Shown piece after piece: positions 58,560 through 64,000 of a stretch of 64,000 nt of DNA. Both the position numbers and the translations under genes were made by a program. The stretch is from Liolophura sinensis (Eukaryota; Mollusca; Polyplacophora; Chitonida; Chitonidae): contig NC_088301.1 of NCBI RefSeq assembly GCF_032854445.1, forward strand, positions 31,914,402-31,978,401, in the 5' to 3' direction. Under the pieces are notes generated by a model that was given only the letters and a program-made list of their open reading frames with translations, searched no databases and was not told the DNA's origin. Position 1 is the first letter of the stretch. Each line of letters opens with the position of its first letter.

Positions 58560-61500
58560 AGTGAAAACAATGAGAATGGAATTTAAAAAGAGTCGATAAA
58601 TAGAGCCAGCTGTGAAGTGAAATACTCTTTTTGACTTTTCGTCACTGCAGTCAAGCATTAAACTAAAATTAAATATTAAAATTAAAATTTCTTCATTCTG
58701 GTTGTCTGGTAATGAACACAAATGACTAGCGAGGGCTCAGTTTTCGAGTGTAAAGATGCGGCAACTACAATTATTTTTTTGACACGTCGTTTTCAAGAGA
58801 AAAATGACAAAAAAACATCCTCAATACATATATTATTCACAATTCATCGACTCTTTTATACTCACAATGTGTTCCTACAGCAGCGAAAACAGAAGACAAA
58901 CTATCATTCCTCTTCTTGAGGCTTATAATGCCTTGTTTGTTATTCTTCACAACGGCCATAGCGCATGCGCAATGAGGTCAGTCGAGAAGTGACACGTGCT
59001 CCAGGCTGTCAGTAAGATCTGTCAAACCATGATTCAGATTGAGAAGGTTTGGTGACACGTGACACGTTCATCACTCACAGATGTGCTAAACGGTCTGAAT
59101 AAGCTTCATTATAACACTAAACGTTCAGTGTCAGAAAATGTATTGTCTTATCTGAGGCGATTTAGACCTGTTGTTATTGCCAGAGGAACGAGATCGAGTT
59201 GTTAGTAAACAAATAGTTATTCAGGCAGCAAACTGAAAAAATAAATGTAACATACTGGCCCGGGCATACGCCGACATTAGCGTAGCCTACATGTTATATA
59301 ATTTCATTCTTTGATAAGTCCCCTACTCTCTCGATTGCAGTAAACTTATAGCGACCAGAAAACCAGTAAATTTAATACGGTAGCGTCTTGCACATTGAAC
59401 TACAAACTTTATCAAAATTAGTCAATTTTTCAAACTTGTACCAGTAGTAATTGTCTTGCAATTGTTTCCCATGCATGCAATCCTCCCTCCATTCCCAATA
59501 TTCTCTGTCTGATAGCCTCTGATTTCTTTTTTTTTTTTTAAATTATCCCCCCCCCCGCCCTCCCTCCCAAAGGGTGGCGGTGACCCCCAATGTCATTTGC
59601 GCACCGTACTTTTTAATTGATGGTCCATACTCATTTAATACAGACTTCAGATGTCTGTCTTTATGTAGACTGTCGGACACGTTATAGGGGATGAGGGAAG
59701 GGGAACAGGGGAAAGGTCAGCGCATTGTCAGCTGGTCTTCAGTTACAGGCCGAAGCTGTAGGATCTGGGCGTCAAAACGGACATTCGCATACCAGTCGTC
59801 AACCATGATGAACGTTCAGAGTCAATATACTCACAAGACCAATTTCCCAAACAACAAACCAAACAACTAAGATAGCATATACAAAGTTGGATCAGGGAAG
59901 TTTCGTGTAAAGAGAAGCAGTCAAAAGTTTTCAGTGAGGATAGGAAAAACGCGAGGAATATGTGCTAAGCGAATGAATTACCTGCAAATCGTGTACCGTG
60001 TTATAGTGTGTTGGGTTACTGTCAATAAAGATATATCTCAGTGGCGCTTTAATTGCAACCGCTAATTGGCCTATATCCAATGTGGCGATCTCACAGTGCA
60101 TTCAAGATGAAAATAAGCCTCAGATAGCCAGATTAAGATGCATGAGCAGGGTTCCAGAGATTCTGCACGTATCTTAAAGGCGTCTGATGGAATATTCTTG
60201 CTGCACGAGTTTTGAGAGTAATAACAAACTGGCGTATTTGCATAAAGCCATATAAACGTCACAACCAGTCAGTCCCAATCGGATTCATGAGACAATTATA
60301 GGCATGACTCTTTAACATTGTATGACCTTAAATAGCGAATATATATGTTTTAAATCATGACGGCACTATGCGATGATACCCTTTGATCACTCCACTTGAG
60401 TTACTAACTCAACTCAGCTCAGTTGTTATTGTGTCTGGTCGCTTGTGCATGCGAAATAACGACACTACTCGGCTGGAGTCGTGAAGTGTATGTCGATCTG
60501 TTGGAAAGTCGTTGCGCTGCAGTTTCATTTATCCATCTATACCTGCCCCCATCGTGTAAGTATCGAATTCTTTAATTAGCACAACGTTAAAGGTGGAGAC
60601 AATATGAACATGACAAAGTTCAGATGAAAGAATGCGAAAAGTTTTTCCTAAATGTGATCTTCAATATTTTTTCCCATTTTTCCTTAAGGAGAAAAAGACA
60701 ATGGAAAATAATTTTTCTATGGTGGTTATTTGGGACCACCTTTTGGCATTTATAGTCTTTGTTTAATAATGTCATAAATGAGGATGTAACACAGGTTTAA
60801 TAAATATTTATAACTAGAATTTGTTCTTTTCAGCTAACAAATGTATTAAACCTCAATTTGGATCATATCTGTATTTTTAATATGTTCATAAATATTATCG
60901 TAATTTAGGTTAAATGCATGTGTCGATATAAACAACAAATTTACATTCAAATAGATTTCTTAGACAAGCATCAAATCCTTATTCAGAACATTATTATGCA
61001 CGCATAACGACAAATACCACACGTTGGTCCCAAATACTCACCATACAAACATATTTTCAAATACGCTTTTCTCTTGAAGAAAAAATCCCCCAAAATATTT
61101 AAGATCATATTTACAATAAGTTTTGACGCTCTTTCATCTGATTTTGGCATCATTTTTATGTTTTCTTCTCCTTTAAACACCTTCGCCACGATATGGCTGA
61201 AATATTACTGATGTGGCGTTAAGCCATAATCATTCCTTCCTTCCTTTAAACACCCATCAAATGAATAAATCAACGAAAATTAGCCTTGATTTCATGCAGG
61301 TTGGCTTTATGCCGTGAAATTATCTTGAGTATAGGGCCTACATATATTGTAGAAATAAACACCAGTGAAAAGAATTAAGCATTAAAGTCGCCATCTGGGT
61401 AGCGTTTTAGCAAGGTTTATGTATAGAATAGTAATGTATTGTAGCACATCATGGTTTAGATTGGATATTGTGAGGTTTATCTATTATACATGCATGCATG

Positions 61501-62520
61501 TACCCGCTTGACGTCAACAAAACGTTTTTGTATGCTTGCTCTCCTATGCAGACGAAGATATTATTACAATTGACTGAAACTGAATTTGTAATATTTGTAG
61601 TTCAATTTATTTTCACTTTCGGTTTATCTAGCATATTTTTGGTCTCACTTTCCAACGTCTTCTTGTTTACATTTATTCTTGGATTCTACATTGTTTATTT
61701 CGCTCAATCCTGAACGTCGTTATGTAAGTGAAATATTCATGGCGATGATACATGCATAGCCCTATAAATGGACAGTCAAATAAATAGACACACCAATTCC
61801 TGGGTAGACAGGTAATTATTTATCTGTAGCGAATTGCTGTCATCTGCCAGCTTGAGAGTGTTACGTTACACTCAAAACTGTTCATATGCAATTATATCCT
61901 TTCCAAACCCCAAAGCTGTATCGCAGAAGTTGAGGACGAGTCCAATGATGCACACTTACAGGTGTAGAGGGAATCTTTACTTCGCTGCAGCTCATGTTCC
62001 CGCATGAAAACTTGCCTCGTGTGGTAATAGGAGCCATCTTTTCAATTTTAATCAGCTCGCATGGAAATGGGGCAGAGCCAAACACTCGCAACCGTCTGAT
62101 GATTGAAATGATTATACGATCACAACAGGATATATACATATATATATATAATCTATATAGCAGTATACTGTTACGTTTGACTATATACATACACTGATTT
62201 CCTCAGACAATATTGGAAGCTATTGTTTGATACATAAAATTGAAAGACAAATGTATATAAATAACACAGGTTAAAATATATTTATGTCAGTAAAATCACA
62301 CATACGATAGAAATATGGTATGTTGATAAAAATAACAATTCCTTGTCACCCCTGGCGCCATTAATTTCGAAGGTCCAAGGGGACGCTCACACGGTTTGGC
62401 TACTGTAATCATTACACTTTCTTCATATGCAAATGAGAGAGAAAACGACAGGTTAGAAGCTGTGCGGATCAATTATAGGTCTGTGGCACTGCTGAGGTTG
62501 TTGACGTCTAGTTGTCACCT
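58560..62520. other. Intergenic DNA, no gene recognised
   Basis: I see no exon with family signature. There is a T/C-rich stretch at 59528-59570, and a consensus donor GTAAGT at 60556 after a GC-richer segment could close a non-coding first exon. Short AT-rich foldback sequence lies at 60770-60860. A 71-codon hydrophobic open frame at 61498-61713 has no support as a gene. Confidence 0.45.
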
Positions 62521-62524
62521 GGTC

Positions 62525-62805
62525 TATAAAGGTCACGACAGATGGGATTTTGGCTTTCTTATAGAGAGGTTTGATCAAAATCATCCGATGGATACATTGA
62601 GTTTAAAGAGGGAAAATTATGCTAGATTGATTGATATGGAGACTGAGGTTCGGTTAAGTGTGAAGCCATTGACGCACACTTGTGTGGAAATAAACACCAA
62701 CCTCTCCATCAGTCGGCCAGCTGCCCCCACGTGCTCCGAGACGCCCACGTCTAGACTGGTCGAGCAAACCCCGGACGGTCAAGAAAAACATGATCGGTAT
62801 GTCAG
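62525..62805 (+). CDS. Possible first coding exon of an unrecognised gene, with TATA box
   Basis: A TATAAA at 62525-62530 lies 58 bp before an ATG at 62588. The open frame from that ATG reads MDTLSLKRENYARLIDMETE and so on, with no stop until a consensus donor CAG|GTAACT at 62806. This would give about 72 residues plus a split codon. The frame is also open upstream back to 62396. The product is hydrophilic, Ser/Thr/Pro-rich in its second half, has no signal peptide, and I do not recognise it. Any further exons would be outside the window or unseen. It could be a chance open frame. Confidence 0.3.
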
Positions 62806-63056
62806 GTAACTTTCGTTCGTTATCTTCTTGTAATATTTTATTCCGCGAACAGTTTTAAGTGATCGGGGACGTTTTATCATGATAAAGATTGAAATGAATG
62901 AATGAATGATTATGGTTGAACGCCAATAAAGATTCCATTTCAAACGTGTTCGTTACATTCCCTAGTCATTGGGTAAAATTTCCAGTGTAGATCATATACT
63001 GTAGCAAGCTAGTAACGAGTTCCTGTAAACTTGAAGATCATTAAAGCTCCAAAGTC

Positions 63057-63275
63057 AGTCTGATGCACAGACAGGCGTAGAACACCAACGCAACGCGGTT
63101 CAAGTCCAGCTGATGCAGTCTTCCTCTCCTTTCGTACGTGGGAAGATCTGCGAGTGACCCGCGGATGATCGTGGGTCTCACCAAGGCTCTGTCCGGTTTC
63201 TCCCACCACAGTGCTGGCCGCCGTAGTGTAAGTGAAATATTCTTGAATACGGCATAAAAAAAATCATTTAAGAAA
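63057..63275 (+). mobile_element. SINE, diverged, shortened head
   Basis: GGTTCAAGTCCAGCTGATGC (B-box region), CTTCCTCTCCTTTCGTACG, GACCCGCGGATGATCGTGGG, CAGTGCTGGCCGCCGTAG, GTGAAATATTCTTGAATACG and a short A-rich end. Confidence 0.85.
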
Positions 63276-63654
63276 TAAAGGGCAATATATATTTTTATGA
63301 AGGCACAGTTTCAAATGGTCATATACTGGACTTCCGCCTGTCAGGCATAACTATTTTAATTTTTGTCAGCGATTAAATGTCGTAAGACATATAATTTATA
63401 ATTTGAACTGCAAGATTTACAAAATGTTTAACATGGCGCGCTAAAGAATACTGTATGTTACAAAACGTACACACATGGCAATAGAAAGTTACAACATGTA
63501 AAACAATATCTTTTGTAACGAAATGGATATTTTCAGCAATGAGCAGTGAAAATATATCGGTTCTGACCGTATTCATCGTAATGAATGATTAGTGTTTACG
63601 CCACAATGACAGTATTTCAGCCATATCGTGGCGATGTATTTATCGCGGGCTTTA

Positions 63655-63881
63655 CAGGTAATGACCCGGGAGCCTCTCACCAGTTCAAGCCAAGCTCATG
63701 CTGGCTTCCTCTCCGGCCGTACGTGGGAAGGTCTGTAAGCAACCTGCGGATGGTCGTGGGCTCCCCCCACCCCACCCGGCTCTGCCTGGTTTCCTCCCAC
63801 CATAATGCTGGCGGCCGTCGTATAAGTGAAATATTGCTGAGTACGGCGTAAAACACCAATAAAATAAATAAATAAATAAAG
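63655..63881 (+). mobile_element. SINE lacking the A-box half of the head
   Basis: It starts at CAGGTAATGACCCGGGAGCC and continues through CAGTTCAAGCCAAGCTCATG, GGATGGTCGTGGGCTCCCCC, CATAATGCTGGCGGCCGTCG and the (AAAT)n tail. GGGCTTTA at 63647-63654 recurs right after the tail (63882-63889), a probable 8-bp target duplication. Confidence 0.88.
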
Positions 63882-64000
63882 GGGCTTTAGTGAGTTGTTT
63901 CCCCATGCATTTTGTTATAATTTTTACCTTATGTAGTTTCCAGTAACGGCACCATAAGGCTGCGAGATTTACGAGAAAATTTTGAATACCTGCAATACGA

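Noticed and set aside
61498-61713. 71-codon hydrophobic open frame (possible small membrane protein)
   Set aside because: AT-rich DNA readily gives hydrophobic frames; no splice context, no promoter and no recognisable family.

Overview
This is a eukaryotic, animal window. Coding sequence is broken into short exons with GT/AG introns, and the protein families are metazoan. The dominant dispersed repeat is a tRNA-derived SINE with an (AAAT)n tail, plus a second tRNA-headed family that I associate with lophotrochozoans. A mollusc, perhaps a bivalve, is my best guess; the phylum is inferred. No bacterial operons, CRISPR arrays, rRNA or intact tRNA genes were seen.

Three protein-coding genes can be assembled exon by exon with consistent splice phases. 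(1) Positions 4549-29750, + strand: the last 17 coding exons of an EFR3 homologue, the membrane anchor of the PI4KIIIalpha complex; its 5' exons lie upstream of the window. (2) Positions 36034-47191, + strand: a complete 11-exon gene for a 583-residue single-pass receptor-like protein. Its order is signal peptide, one EGF/laminin-like module, an F-type (fucolectin-like) lectin domain, seven more EGF-like modules, a membrane segment and a short tail. All ten introns are phase 1. (3) Positions 50537-56856, - strand: a complete 8-exon, 323-residue homologue of the ubiquitin-conjugating enzyme UBE2U, convergent with gene 2. A possible first exon of a fourth gene, with a TATA box, lies at 62525-62805.

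The rest is repeats. The EFR3 introns hold a 43-copy, 85-bp array (9836-13490) whose first unit is the 3' end of a coding exon plus its splice donor, and a roughly 74-copy, 44-bp satellite (23331-26590). Both arrays contain higher-order duplications. They also hold a dead Tc1-type transposon (6167-7309). Intron 1 of the lectin/EGF gene repeats the same pattern on a smaller scale: the exon end and donor have degenerate tandem copies. Intergenic DNA holds 104-bp and 88-bp tandem repeats, several foldback (MITE-like) elements and many SINE copies, some with clear target-site duplications.

The three genes have no evident shared pathway. The most unusual content is the repeated capture and amplification of exon-3'-end/5'-splice-site sequences into intronic tandem arrays in two neighbouring genes.
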